Shown here piece by piece: positions 1-9,049 of a DNA stretch of 34,555 bases (positions within the stretch are counted from its first letter, which is position 1; the number at the start of each line of letters is the position of its first letter). The DNA comes from Acidobacteriota bacterium (GTDB lineage Bacteria > Acidobacteriota > Thermoanaerobaculia > Multivoradales > J023), in contig JAJCXQ010000692.1 of assembly GCA_029263355.1 (NCBI GenBank), forward strand, positions 1-34,555. The letters run 5' to 3'. Made by a program: the position numbers and the translations under genes. The notes under the pieces were generated by a model. It was not told the DNA's origin and made no database searches. It saw only the letters and a program-made list of their open reading frames with translations.

Positions 1-776
1 AGGAGTCGATTCTGATGATGCAGACTCTTCCACTCGTTGGTCACGTGGACGAGCAGGAAAGGGGGCGCAGCGGCGTCGACGTGGCTGATCGCTGACGCTT
101 CGCGCAGCCATGTGTCGCCGGTGTCACCGGCTCGGAAACGCTCTTCGTACCAGGCGCGATTGGCGCCGAGAACATAGGTTTTGTCGTCCGCCAGGTCGTA
201 GCCCGCGCCGCTCACCGGGATCACGCCACAGATCGAGCTTTGCGACAGGCCAACGGCGGCGAGCGGACGGTCGTCGAGGGCCACGTAGGCAGCGAGCTGC
301 GCCCCCGCCGAGTGGCCCATGACAAACAATGACGCGGGATCGCCGCCATCCTCCTGCGCCCGGCCGCGTACCCAGGCGATCGCCTGCGCCACGTCGTCCA
401 CCTGCTCGCGCCAGGTGACAGCAGGCTGAAGACGATAGTTGATCACTGCCGTACCAATACCCTTGGAGGCGAAGAAACGCCCGATATTGCTATAGACGTC
501 GGCGCCGCCGGCTTTCAGGGCTTTGTCGCCAGCGGTCCAGCCGCCGCCGTGGACGAAGACCAACACCGGCCAACCATTTCCCGGAGGCAGAAAGAGATCG
601 AGTCGGTGTTTCACCGGATCGCTGTTGGCGTCCTCGCGGTAGGGAAGATCAAGCCAGACCCGCTCGGTTGGCGCCGCCTCTTCATACAGTAGACGCACCC
701 CGAGCCATGCGACGGTGTTGCTGCAGCCACCGAGGATTAGCACCAAGCAGACCGTCGCGATGCGTCGAGTGTTCAT
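1..776 (-). CDS. Alpha/beta-hydrolase esterase lipoprotein (3' end outside window)
   Basis: Reading the minus strand from the ATG at 776-774 gives an open frame to the window edge, so the C-terminus is missing. The N-terminus is a short hydrophobic signal ending in a lipobox (LGGC-S), predicting a lipoprotein. Further on are HGGGW (oxyanion-hole motif of HGG-type esterases) and GHSAGAQ (GxSxG nucleophile elbow). The order matches the BD-FAE/carboxylesterase family, which hydrolyses ester bonds. The catalytic Asp and His would lie beyond or close to the edge. Substrate is unknown. It reads in the same direction as the serine hydrolase to its right, with about 75 bp between them, so the two could be co-transcribed. 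The fold is clear; the substrate is not. Confidence 0.85.
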   Translation of the reverse strand, partial: MNTRRIATVCLVLILGGCSNTVAWLGVRLLYEEAAPTERVWLDLPYREDANSDPVKHRLDLFLPPGNGWPVLVFVHGGGWTAGDKALKAGGADVYSNIGRFFASKGIGTAVINYRLQPAVTWREQVDDVAQAIAWVRGRAQEDGGDPASLFVMGHSAGAQLAAYVALDDRPLAAVGLSQSSICGVIPVSGAGYDLADDKTYVLGANRAWYEERFRAGDTGDTWLREASAISHVDAAAPPFLLVHVTNEWKSLHHQNRL

Positions 777-850
777 GGCGGCGGATCATAACGCACGCCT
801 GAGTTGCAGCCATGACGCCAGGATCGAAGGATTCCCCCGGCTGTCGAATC

Positions 851-2773
851 TCACGCCCAAGTTCGAAGGCCGAGCAGGCCCCAGGACACCAGGCCCGCCA
901 CGGTTAATAGAAGGGCCACGTTGACCAGCAGTGAGTGAACACGAACACCCCGGTGGACGTTCTCCTCACCACGCGTCCGCCACCACTGTACAGCGCTCAC
1001 CAGAGCCAGCAAGGCAAAAGCGAGGCTGCCGACAAAAAAGCCGATCGACATCGGTGTCGGGGCGCCGAGACGAGCGATCGCGTCCGAGGCGCCAACTGCG
1101 AGACTGATAAAGGATAGAACGAGGATCAGTATAGCGCCCAAAGGCTGAGTACGTCGCGCCAACGACGCGCGAGAGAACGGAGGCTCGGCGCCACGCAGCT
1201 TGTGGATCGCCCACCGGGGGACCCAGATCAGAGCGAAAAGGATCGAGGTCAACATCATGACGATGCAAAAGGCTGTGAGCCCCCAACGTAGCCAGACGCT
1301 GGCAGGGGAGACACGGCGGTAGTTCCTGCCTCCTAAAAGCAGCGCGCCATCTTCACCTTCTGGCGCGAAACCGTCTGGCGCGAGACCGTCCGGCACGAAG
1401 ATCCGCGATGCTCGACGGTCATTTTCGCTGCGAAAGCGCCCGCCCCCGAGCGCGATTAGGGGCGTACCTTCGCCGAAAGCTGAACCGATGGTGAGCTCTC
1501 CGTTGCGCTGCCGGACGACAGCGATGCTGAAGAGATCGTTGAGAAAGCGACCCATTTCCTGGCGCGGTGTGAAGTCCAGGTAATAACCCTCGACGGCGGC
1601 GAGATCGGCGGCGGAGACGTCGGCAGCCGGCTCTGGCGATGGCTCCAGATCCCGGGTCAGGTAGCCGCGCAGGGCATCACGGATTTGGCGCAGCGCCTGA
1701 CCGTTCGACACATTGATCGACACGAAGAAGCCGAGGCCATGCTCAGTGTTGTAGGCATAGTCGGCGACGAAGGTATTCATCCCGCCCCCGTGACCGTGCC
1801 AGACGAAGCCATCGTTCTGCGTGACGGAGTTCGACAGACCGTAGCCAGCGGCCAGGCCGGCCCGCGCTGCCGCGGTGGTTGCGGGACGTTCCATCCGATC
1901 GATCGATGTCGCCTGCCAGACTTGGACGCCGTCTACCGCGCCGCGGTTGAGAAACATTCGCAGCAGGCCAGCCATCTCCCGCGCCGACGCGTTCAAGGCG
2001 CCGCTTGGCCGCGTCGTAATGTGCCAGTAGTCCCCTGGTGTCTCGCCGTCGCCCTCGTAACCTGTGGCCAGTTGGTCGCCATCAGGTTCGAGCAGGGTTG
2101 CCGTTGTCATGCCGAGGGGACGCAGCACCCGATCGGTGACAATCTCTTCGAAAGGCCGACCACTGAGCTTTTCGAGAACGGCGGCGGCCATTCCGGGCCC
2201 CGAGTTGCAGTAGGACATATAACGACCCGGCCGCCATCGACTGACGCGCGAGTGAGGATGAAAGGCCAGACCCTCGCTGAGGGTCAACGGTGGGTCATCC
2301 TGATTGTTGGCATATTCCGCCAGATGAATGTCATCAAAACCGGTGGTGTGCTCGAGCAAGTGGGCCAACCGGATGGGATCACTCTCGGCCCACGGATTCT
2401 CGAAGGCGACGTCCGGAGTCAAGTCACGCAGCCGGTCCTCGAGACGAACGTCGCCGTCCTCGACAAAACGCAACACGGCGAGAGAGGTGAAGCTTTTGGT
2501 GATCGAGCCGACCCGGAACAGCGTGTCGGCGGTTGCTGCGCGATCGCTCGCCCGGTCTGCGAGGCCAACTCCCGCGACCCACAGCACCTCGTCACGGTTC
2601 ACCAGGGCGACGCTTGCCGCAGGCACATTGTGCTCGTCGAGGATCTCGCGAATCCGTGTCTCGAGCTCGTCGAGGCTGCGAGGCACAGGTTTGTTGTCGT
2701 TGGGTACGTCCTGTGCGGCACCGGCGATGGCTACCGGGACGAGCAGAAGGAAGATAACGAGATGACGAAACAT
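851..2773 (-). CDS. Membrane-anchored beta-lactamase-family serine hydrolase
   Basis: The protein has a signal peptide (MFRHLVIFLLLV...AGA), then a class C beta-lactamase/penicillin-binding-like domain. Visible motifs are SxxK (SITK, after FRVG), a Y-x-N motif (YCNSG) and a C-terminal HGHGGG box in place of KTG, as in many esterase/peptidase relatives. The last 150 or so residues hold about four membrane segments, so the catalytic domain is probably tethered outside the inner membrane. The frame is open to an ATG at 2797, but I chose the ATG at 2773: it starts directly at the signal peptide and has GGAG six bases upstream. Typical members act as D-aminopeptidases, esterases or peptidoglycan-related hydrolases; substrate cannot be told here. 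Confidence 0.85.
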   Translation of the reverse strand: MFRHLVIFLLLVPVAIAGAAQDVPNDNKPVPRSLDELETRIREILDEHNVPAASVALVNRDEVLWVAGVGLADRASDRAATADTLFRVGSITKSFTSLAVLRFVEDGDVRLEDRLRDLTPDVAFENPWAESDPIRLAHLLEHTTGFDDIHLAEYANNQDDPPLTLSEGLAFHPHSRVSRWRPGRYMSYCNSGPGMAAAVLEKLSGRPFEEIVTDRVLRPLGMTTATLLEPDGDQLATGYEGDGETPGDYWHITTRPSGALNASAREMAGLLRMFLNRGAVDGVQVWQATSIDRMERPATTAAARAGLAAGYGLSNSVTQNDGFVWHGHGGGMNTFVADYAYNTEHGLGFFVSINVSNGQALRQIRDALRGYLTRDLEPSPEPAADVSAADLAAVEGYYLDFTPRQEMGRFLNDLFSIAVVRQRNGELTIGSAFGEGTPLIALGGGRFRSENDRRASRIFVPDGLAPDGFAPEGEDGALLLGGRNYRRVSPASVWLRWGLTAFCIVMMLTSILFALIWVPRWAIHKLRGAEPPFSRASLARRTQPLGAILILVLSFISLAVGASDAIARLGAPTPMSIGFFVGSLAFALLALVSAVQWWRTRGEENVHRGVRVHSLLVNVALLLTVAGLVSWGLLGLRTWA

Positions 2774-3143
2774 GATGTTCTCCAATCTGAACGACATGTT
2801 GGCACCGCGTCGGGCGATGTCGCAAGCTGGTCTCGAGCGTCATGACTGTTGTCCGGCTCTTTAGCCGGAGAGGGACCGTCATCGCCAGCCCACGGCCATC
2901 TCTGATCGTGTTTCAATGTTTTGTTCAGATGCGCAATCCGCCGATGATCAGGCGTCTCGAGCATCCCCCACCGGGCGATCCGCGCCTGATGACTGGTCTT
3001 GCGACGAGCCTGTCGAGACAACGCCGGCAGCCTGGTGCTGGGGGCAGAGTCAGCACAAGGCAGTGGGCGGCGAGGAGCCATCCGAGGCCTCCAATGAGGG
3101 GTGCCAGCCCTTGGTATAGAATCGTCGTCAAATTCCAGGAGGG
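2774..3143. promoter_or_regulatory. Divergent intergenic region; candidate promoter of the TIR operon
   Basis: About 370 bp between divergent genes. I see no convincing gene here. TATAGAAT at 3115-3122 could be a -10 element for the plus-strand operon, placing a start site about 15 bases before the AGGAGGG ribosome-binding site (3137-3143). No good -35 is visible. The rest shows nothing recognisable. Confidence 0.35.
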
Positions 3144-4391
3144 ATGATGGCGAGCTACGATGTATTCATAGCCTATGCTGGCCCCAATGCTCCCCATGCG
3201 CGGGCGCTGCACGAGGCTTTGGTGGGGGAGTTGGGGAAGGATCGGGTTTTTTTCGATAAGGAGCAGCCGCCGGGCAGCCACTGGCAGCAAGGGGTTCCCA
3301 AGGCGCTCAACGGGTCTCGCCTGGCGGCAATTGTCTTGTCTCAGGCCCCCGACGACGGCTGGTGGGACAAAGACGAAATCGTGACCGCGGTTGCGAAGAG
3401 GCGGAAAGGCAAGCTCGAGATCGTCCCTGTCTACGTGGATGGTGAGCCCGCGGACGTGGAAGACATCCCCTTCGGCCTGCGGGCCCTGGTCGGTGTCGAC
3501 GTCGAAGCCGTTGGCGGCATGGCCGCGACGGCTGCCGCGATCAAGAAGCGCCTCGACTCGCTCCCCAGCCCCAAGGCAACAGCTCGGCGAACGTTCCGCA
3601 CCAACCGTGAGCTCCTCAACGCCGCCCTCCACCTCGATCGTGCCGACCAATGGAGCGCCATCCAGCGCGTCGCCCATGGCAACGACGACGCCTACTTCCT
3701 GCTTTACGGGCAGACGTTCCAGAACCTGCGGCTGTTCCTCGATCGCATTCACCACTACCTGGGCAAAGAGGTCCGGCCGCACCTCGTCCTCGATCTGCCC
3801 TACCGGCTCGCTGGCAACCACGCCGCTACCGTCGCCGAGTGGGAGCTGCGGTTGGCGACTGCCCTCAAGGACCAGCTCAACCGCAGCTCAGGCCGGCTCG
3901 AGCGACTGCTCGAGGAAGCCGCCAGCTCTCAGCCCCTGTTTTTCCTCATCGAGCTGCCCTGGAACCAGCCCTTCGACGACCCGCATCAGCAGGCGATGAA
4001 AACCCTGGTGGAAGAGCGGCTCCCTCAGCTGATGGCTGGTTGTGGTGGCATGGGTAAACGACTGTTGGTGGCGGCGGAGTATCCCAAACCCGAGATCTCG
4101 CGCCATCGCGAGATCTCCGGCTGGATGCGCGGCGCAGCGGCGAACGGCACGATCACCTATGAGCCGATGGCGGAGGTGAAGACACCGAGTCGAGAAGACG
4201 TGGTGGTCTTCATCCAGCGCGTTGGTTTCGAGGAGGGTGATCCGCAGTTCGACGACATCATGCGCGGCTACGACCAGATCGCCGAGGACCCGAGCCTCGA
4301 TTTTGAGCGCTTGAGCAGCTTCCTCGACCGCCAGCTGCGAAGCTCGACGGCCTTCGTGCCAGCTTCGGACGATGAGGAGGAATACGAATGA
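3144..4391 (+). CDS. TIR-domain effector with C-terminal STAND-like region
   Basis: Residues 1 to about 140 are a TIR domain: DVFIAYAG near the N-terminus, a BB-loop-like FFDKEQPPGSHW (about 36-47), then WWDKDEI with a candidate catalytic glutamate at E78. Bacterial TIR effectors of this type usually cleave NAD or make cyclic signals. Residues 150-415 lack a Walker A motif and may be an inactive STAND-like module (inference) linking the effector to the operon's NTPase. The C-terminus is acidic (DDEEEYE). A second ATG lies at 3147; AGGAGGG sits immediately upstream and gives better spacing to 3147. The stop overlaps the start of the MoxR gene (ATGA), so translation is probably coupled. It is the first gene of the operon and probably its effector. 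Confidence 0.85.
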   Translation: MMASYDVFIAYAGPNAPHARALHEALVGELGKDRVFFDKEQPPGSHWQQGVPKALNGSRLAAIVLSQAPDDGWWDKDEIVTAVAKRRKGKLEIVPVYVDGEPADVEDIPFGLRALVGVDVEAVGGMAATAAAIKKRLDSLPSPKATARRTFRTNRELLNAALHLDRADQWSAIQRVAHGNDDAYFLLYGQTFQNLRLFLDRIHHYLGKEVRPHLVLDLPYRLAGNHAATVAEWELRLATALKDQLNRSSGRLERLLEEAASSQPLFFLIELPWNQPFDDPHQQAMKTLVEERLPQLMAGCGGMGKRLLVAAEYPKPEISRHREISGWMRGAAANGTITYEPMAEVKTPSREDVVVFIQRVGFEEGDPQFDDIMRGYDQIAEDPSLDFERLSSFLDRQLRSSTAFVPASDDEEEYE

Positions 4392-5428
4392 GCGGTGAAC
4401 CCACACGCCGGAAACACGGTTTCGAGCCACTGTTGGAAAACGAGATGGTGGGCCGCCTCGGCAAACCCTACCAACCCTCCGAAGCGCTGATCGAGGCGGT
4501 GAACGTCGCCCTGGCCTGCGAGATGCCCTTGCTGCTGACCGGTGAGCCGGGCTGCGGCAAGACTGATCTCGCCTGGGCGGTGGCCAGCGTGCTCGATCGC
4601 GACCGCAACGACGGCCGCGACCGCAGCTTGCTCGAATGCCACATCCGCAGCGACACTCGGGCGCGTGATCTGTTCTACCACTACGACGCCGTGCGGCGTT
4701 TCGGTGACGGTCAGCTCGCCGATGCCGCCGCCCAGGCCCGTGCCCAGCATCCTGCCAACTACGTGACCTTGCAGCCGCTCGGCCATGCCCTGGTTTCACC
4801 CTACCGGCGGGTGGTGCTGGTTGACGAAATCGACAAAGCACCGCGGGATCTGCCCAACGATTTGCTGCGTGCTCTCGACGAGAACACCTTCGAGATTCCG
4901 GAGCTCGCGGGGCAGGAAGACGATGCGTCGTCCGGCGGCACGGCGGCGGGCCTGGCCGCCACCATGGCGTCACCCGTCGGCGCCGAGCGCTCGCTGATCA
5001 TCATCACCAGCAACGTCGAGCGCCAATTGCCGGAGCCCTTCCTGCGCCGCTGCGCCTTCTACCACATCGAGTTCCCGCGGCCGAATCGCTTGCGCGATAT
5101 TCTCGAGGCACATTTTGGCGATACCGATGGCGAGACCCGGCAGCGGGCGCTGGCGGTGTTCCTGGCGCTGCGCGCCGAGCCTGGGCTCACCAAGAAGCCG
5201 GCCACCGCCGAGCTGCTGACCTGGATGCTGGCACTCACCACCGTCTTTCCCCGCCAGCAGGTGGCCGAGAGTCTCGCCGCTTTCGCCAGCTGGGTGCAGA
5301 GCCGAGCCAGTGATCAGGGGCGTGGCTGGGGCCAGTTGCCGGCGCTCTCCAGTCTGCTCAAGCTGCGCGAGGATCTCGAGACGGTTGGGGCGAGCGGTAT
5401 GGAGGAAGCGGGTGACGCGCCGGTGTGA
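4388..5428 (+). CDS. MoxR-type AAA+ ATPase
   Basis: Walker A is GEPGCGKT (about residues 52-59), Walker B is VVLVDEIDKAP (about 142-152), a sensor-1 Asn is in IIITSNVE (about 205-212), followed by EPFLRRCAF with arginine-finger candidates. This is the MoxR layout. MoxR ATPases work as chaperone-like remodellers paired with vWA-domain proteins, and the next gene encodes a CoxE/vWA-like protein. An insert rich in Gly/Ala/Ser (DDASSGGTAAGLAATMAS) lies between Walker B and sensor 1. It overlaps the TIR gene upstream by 4 bp and the next gene by 4 bp (GTGA). Inferred role: NTP-dependent relay between the membrane sensor and the TIR effector. Confidence 0.88.
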   Translation: MSGEPTRRKHGFEPLLENEMVGRLGKPYQPSEALIEAVNVALACEMPLLLTGEPGCGKTDLAWAVASVLDRDRNDGRDRSLLECHIRSDTRARDLFYHYDAVRRFGDGQLADAAAQARAQHPANYVTLQPLGHALVSPYRRVVLVDEIDKAPRDLPNDLLRALDENTFEIPELAGQEDDASSGGTAAGLAATMASPVGAERSLIIITSNVERQLPEPFLRRCAFYHIEFPRPNRLRDILEAHFGDTDGETRQRALAVFLALRAEPGLTKKPATAELLTWMLALTTVFPRQQVAESLAAFASWVQSRASDQGRGWGQLPALSSLLKLREDLETVGASGMEEAGDAPV

Positions 5429-8400
5429 GCGCGGTACGGCCATCGGCAGACTCGAACGCCGGCTCGGCTGAGCCGAACGTCGCCTTTTTTCTGCATTTGG
5501 TACGGGCGCGGGGGTTGGTCCACGTCGGAACCGGCGACTACATCCGCGTCGAACGCCTGCTGTCGAGTCGCCCGAGGTGGCGTGAAGACGAGCTCGCCAA
5601 TGCGCTAGCGGCTCTGCTGGCGACCAGCGAAGAGACGTGGCGCCAACTACACACCCTGGCCAGCGAGAGTCTCGGACTCGGCGGAACGGCTGTCGCCGGC
5701 TGGCAGGGGTCCGGCGCGGGTGCTGCGCCCGCCGTGCCAGCTGGCGCAGCGGCGGGCGCGGCTGCGCGGCGCCAGCGGCACCCGTGGCGCCAACTGTTGC
5801 CCGTCGTATTGGTGGTTCTGACGGCCCTTTCGATCGGCCTCGCCGGGCCTCTGCTCTACCGCGACGATCCACCGCTAGTGACCCATGTCACACCTGCTCC
5901 GCCGCCGGCGCCGCCCGTTGAAGCATCGGGCTGGCGCCTCGAAGAGATCGACCCCGCGAGGTCGCTGGGCGAATCGGTGCGCACGACCTTGCGCCAGATC
6001 GGCTGGCGGGATGCGCTGGCCTTCGCCTGCGGCTTGTTCCTGATGGCGCTCGCGCTGCGCTGGTGGTTGTTGCCACCGGCCAGCCGCGCTCAGCGGCAGC
6101 AGAGCCTCGAGAAAGTCCTCGGGGAGGGCATCGCGGCCCGCCAGCAGCAGCGGTCCAAGAGCTACGAGGAGAGGGAAGACCAGGTCCGCGAGCTAGTGGA
6201 ATCCGGCGAATCGTTGCTGGTGCCGTTCCAGGTGCCGGAATTGCCGGCGGTGCGGCTCAGCGTGATCGACGATGCCGCGGTCACCCTGGGTCGTATCCAG
6301 GAGGAGCTTCCAGGCCAGGAGCAGCTAGCGGAAGATGCCACAGTCAAGGCGACCGTCGAGGCCGGGGGGCGGATCGTGCCGGTTTTCGAGCAGGGGCGCG
6401 CGCAGGCGACGCTGCTGGTGTTGGTCGACGACGAGAAGAGCGGCCATCCGTATCTCCAGGGTTTCCACCGGGTGCTCGATCGTTGGCAGCAGCGCGGCGT
6501 CCGCATGTTGCGCTTTTCCTTCCGTGAGCAGCCCGACCCGCTGTGGCCATATCCCCGCGGCGCGCCGCTGAGCTTCGACGAGCTGTCGCGTCGTCACCCA
6601 GAGCTGCCGTTGATTGTCTTTTCCCGCCGCCTCACCCATACCGGGCTCGCGGCCGGCGGCGCACCCTGGACCAAACGCCTCGAAGTGTGGCCGGTCAAGG
6701 CGTGGATCGATCCCGATCCCACTCCCCTCGCCGAGCCCAGTCGCCGCCCGGGCTTTCGCCACGACGTCGCTGGCCTGAAGCGCCTCGGCTTCGCCCGCTT
6801 CGGGCTCGACGAGGCGGATCTGCTGATGTTGGCGCGGTACCTGGCCGAAGGTGGTGCCGGTATCGCACCCCCGAGGCGGCGCCCGCTGCCGCGGTGGACG
6901 CAGGAGATCGAGGACGCGTTGGGCGTCTGGGCGGTGGCAGCGGCGAGAGTACCGCAGGCCGATTGGGACATGGTCGAGTATCTGCGTCGCGCGTTCGTAG
7001 ACGTCAAGCGCCGGCTGCCCGAGCGGCGCCACGTCGCGCTACTCATCCGCTGGGTGAACCAGCGCCAGGGCACGCCGTCACGTCGCCACCAGGGGTTTCT
7101 GGAGATCGAAGACGCTGAGATCGAGCGGCTGCGGCGAGAGCAAGCGGAGGCCGACCGTGTGCTGCCGGCGTCCGAGCGGCTGCTAACACGGATCGCCAAG
7201 ATGTTGCTGGAGCAGCTGCAAGCCAGCAAGCCGGCTGAAGATCTGCGTTTCCTGCGGCTGAGCTGGGAGCTCAAGCGCGCCGAGTTGGAGGCCGTGGGCG
7301 ATCCGGAGGCTCTCCAAACGCTCGCTGCGTTTCGCGGCACCGCGGTTGACGCCCTTGCTGAGAGGGAAGCGCGAATGGTGTTGGCGGAGGGTTCGTTGGC
7401 GCCCGAGCAGAAGGAACATCTGGCCCGGGAGTGGTTTCCGGCTGAGGCGCGGCACGAAGCGTGCCCCGGTGTTGAGGTGGCGGAGCTGCTGCGGGGGCAT
7501 GGCAAGTTGTGGTGGCTCAGTGTTTCCGCGGGCGCAGCGCTCGTTGGTATCGGTGCAGGCGTCTGGGCGGTGGGACAGGGGCTTTCGATTCCGCCCCCAA
7601 TTGACGGCTTGCGCCAAGCGTTGCTGGCCCGGCAGCAGGTAGTTCGTGGGGATTCGATGCCGAAGATCAGCAGACTCATTGAGGGCGGGAAGCGACCCGC
7701 AATGATTCCGGTATTGAAGGGAAGCTTCATGATGGGCAGCCCGAGTAGCGAACCGGACCGTTACCGCGACGAGACGCAGCACGAGGTCGCGATCACCCAA
7801 TCCTTCAACCTGGCCGAGACCGAAATCACCCAAGCGCAATACGAAGCAGTGATGGGCTCGAACCCCTCCTCGAACACAGCCTGTGGTGGCGATTGCCCGG
7901 TGGAGTCTGTCTCTTGGTTCGACGCGGTGACCTATGCCAACCAGCTTTCCGTCGCCGAAGGACTCGAACCGTGTTATCAAATCTCAGGAGAAGAGGTGTC
8001 GTGGCCGAAGAGGCTTGGGTGCAAAGGCTACCGACTCCCCACAGAAGCGGAATGGGAATACGCGGCCCGAGCAGGAACTGGCGACCGGTTTGCGGGCACG
8101 GATGATCCCGAACAGGTGTGCCTCTATGGCAACGTCGCCGATGCTGCGGCCAAAGAGGCAGGCGCTCGCACCTTCGGCGGTTACTTTGAATGCAACGACG
8201 CCTTTCCGCGCCTAGCACCGACCAGCAGATTCGAACCGAACCGGCTCGGTCTCCACGATATGACCGGGAACGTCTACGAATGGGTCTGGGATTGGTTCGA
8301 CGATTATGAACCCGATGCTTTTGATTCCGTCGGGCCGCCAAGCGGCCGGAGCCGGGTCATCCGGGGCGGCTCGTTCGTCGTCAGCCCGCGGTTCGCGCGG

Positions 8401-8478
8401 GTTGCCTACCGCTTCAGGAACGGGCCGTCGTTGCGCTTCTCCACGCTGGGGTTTCGCGTGGCGAGGTCATTACCATGA
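5425..8478 (+). CDS. DGR variable protein 1: CoxE/vWA-like membrane protein with FGE/SUMF1 C-type-lectin domain
   Basis: A 1017-residue fusion starting at GTG (5425) inside the MoxR stop. Residues 1-70 resemble the N-terminus of CoxE/vWA MoxR partners. Two membrane segments follow (about 124-145 and 198-218). A degenerate vWA-like domain (about 320-460; DDEKS in place of DxSxS), a charged helical region and a third membrane segment (about 696-717) come next. From about 759 to the end is an FGE-sulfatase/SUMF1 domain with RLPTEAEWEYAARAG (about 870) and GNVYEW (about 949). Positive charges after segment 2 put the vWA region in the cytoplasm and the FGE domain outside, which fits six cysteines in that domain. 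Residues 973-1014 are encoded by VR1 and show adenine-directed changes against the TR. It is a DGR target, probably a ligand-binding sensor. Confidence 0.9.
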   Translation: MSAVRPSADSNAGSAEPNVAFFLHLVRARGLVHVGTGDYIRVERLLSSRPRWREDELANALAALLATSEETWRQLHTLASESLGLGGTAVAGWQGSGAGAAPAVPAGAAAGAAARRQRHPWRQLLPVVLVVLTALSIGLAGPLLYRDDPPLVTHVTPAPPPAPPVEASGWRLEEIDPARSLGESVRTTLRQIGWRDALAFACGLFLMALALRWWLLPPASRAQRQQSLEKVLGEGIAARQQQRSKSYEEREDQVRELVESGESLLVPFQVPELPAVRLSVIDDAAVTLGRIQEELPGQEQLAEDATVKATVEAGGRIVPVFEQGRAQATLLVLVDDEKSGHPYLQGFHRVLDRWQQRGVRMLRFSFREQPDPLWPYPRGAPLSFDELSRRHPELPLIVFSRRLTHTGLAAGGAPWTKRLEVWPVKAWIDPDPTPLAEPSRRPGFRHDVAGLKRLGFARFGLDEADLLMLARYLAEGGAGIAPPRRRPLPRWTQEIEDALGVWAVAAARVPQADWDMVEYLRRAFVDVKRRLPERRHVALLIRWVNQRQGTPSRRHQGFLEIEDAEIERLRREQAEADRVLPASERLLTRIAKMLLEQLQASKPAEDLRFLRLSWELKRAELEAVGDPEALQTLAAFRGTAVDALAEREARMVLAEGSLAPEQKEHLAREWFPAEARHEACPGVEVAELLRGHGKLWWLSVSAGAALVGIGAGVWAVGQGLSIPPPIDGLRQALLARQQVVRGDSMPKISRLIEGGKRPAMIPVLKGSFMMGSPSSEPDRYRDETQHEVAITQSFNLAETEITQAQYEAVMGSNPSSNTACGGDCPVESVSWFDAVTYANQLSVAEGLEPCYQISGEEVSWPKRLGCKGYRLPTEAEWEYAARAGTGDRFAGTDDPEQVCLYGNVADAAAKEAGARTFGGYFECNDAFPRLAPTSRFEPNRLGLHDMTGNVYEWVWDWFDDYEPDAFDSVGPPSGRSRVIRGGSFVVSPRFARVAYRFRNGPSLRFSTLGFRVARSLP
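8341..8465 (+). repeat. DGR variable repeat VR1
   Basis: A gapless 125-bp match to the TR at 10404-10528. By hand alignment 16 differences fall on TR adenines (to G, T or C) and one on another base (C to G in the last variable codon). Variable codons are AAC, GAC, AAG, CAG or GAG in the TR; four of them became TTC or TTG. The invariant 3' part (CTGGGGTTTCGCGTGGCGAG) is the likely initiation-of-mutagenic-homing (IMH) region. Identity stops where the TR has CTCAG and VR1 has GTCAT. Confidence 0.95.
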
Positions 8479-8486
8479 GCCCTCTG

Positions 8487-8501
8487 ACTCTTTTACCCTT
8501 T
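8487..8501 (+). other. Conserved 15-bp element 3' of VR1
   Basis: ACTCTTTTACCCTTT starts 9 bases after the stop codon and 22 bases after the end of VR1. The same 15 bases lie at the same offset after VR2 (11716-11730) and are absent at the matching place after the TR. It may be a target-site element for retrohoming or simply a remnant of gene duplication. Confidence 0.6.
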
Positions 8502-8542
8502 GCTAACATTGGGCTAGCACCCAGGTGGGGCCAAGCAAGCCG

Positions 8543-9049
8543 ATGGGAGGTGGTTCCGGTTTGGATTTGAGATTGATCACGGTCGCGTTCGATCCGGAAA
8601 CCCAATGTTTTCCGGCAGCGCCCCTTGCGGATATCGAGGGCGAGATCGTCAGTGTGGTTGAGCATTTCTTCCACTATTGTGATCAACCCCACCTCCTCCT
8701 CGTGGTCCACATCCGTTCAGCAGAGGCGCGTCGCCCAAGACGGAAGCGGGGCAAGGAATGGCGCAATACGTTGAGCGCCGAACAGGCCGAGCTGTTCGAC
8801 CGGCTGCGAACTTGGCGCAATGGTCTCGCTCAAACCGAGGGCGCTCCGCCCTATGTGATCTTGACCAACCAACAGGTTGCGGAAATCGCGCGGCGTCGAC
8901 CCCGCAACAAAGAGACTCTGCTCGAGGTCCCAGGGATAGGCGAAGCCAAGGCCGGCCGCTATGGCAGGCAGATTCTTCAGGTTGTCGCGCACGAAGCGCC
9001 AAGCCAAACGCCGCCGAAGGCAAGTGGAGCCGCTGACCATGCCAGCTAG
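8543..9049 (+). CDS. DGR accessory protein with HRDC domain
   Basis: The N-terminal part (LRLITVAFDPETQ...) looks like the start of DGR-linked HRDC accessory proteins. The C-terminal part, from about residue 80, is an HRDC domain: FDRLRTWRN...PPYVILTNQQVAEIARRRP..LLEVPGIGEAKAGRYG. HRDC domains are helical nucleic-acid-binding modules first known from RecQ helicases and RNase D, and they are known DGR partners, probably helping handle TR RNA, cDNA or target DNA. I chose the ATG at 8543; an in-frame GTG at 8525 would add six residues. The 3' end overlaps avd by 11 bp. It sits between VR1 and avd, inside the retroelement cassette. Confidence 0.82.
   Translation: MGGGSGLDLRLITVAFDPETQCFPAAPLADIEGEIVSVVEHFFHYCDQPHLLLVVHIRSAEARRPRRKRGKEWRNTLSAEQAELFDRLRTWRNGLAQTEGAPPYVILTNQQVAEIARRRPRNKETLLEVPGIGEAKAGRYGRQILQVVAHEAPSQTPPKASGAADHAS

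Noticed and set aside
1685..2845. 386-residue plus-strand ORF
   Set aside because: Antisense shadow of the serine hydrolase, whose catalytic motifs are clear on the minus strand.
3888..4973. 361-residue minus-strand ORF
   Set aside because: Shadow of the TIR and MoxR genes; Arg/Pro-rich composition typical of antisense frames in GC-rich DNA.
6594..7730. 378-residue minus-strand ORF
   Set aside because: Shadow of variable protein 1; Ser/Arg-rich with no recognisable domain.
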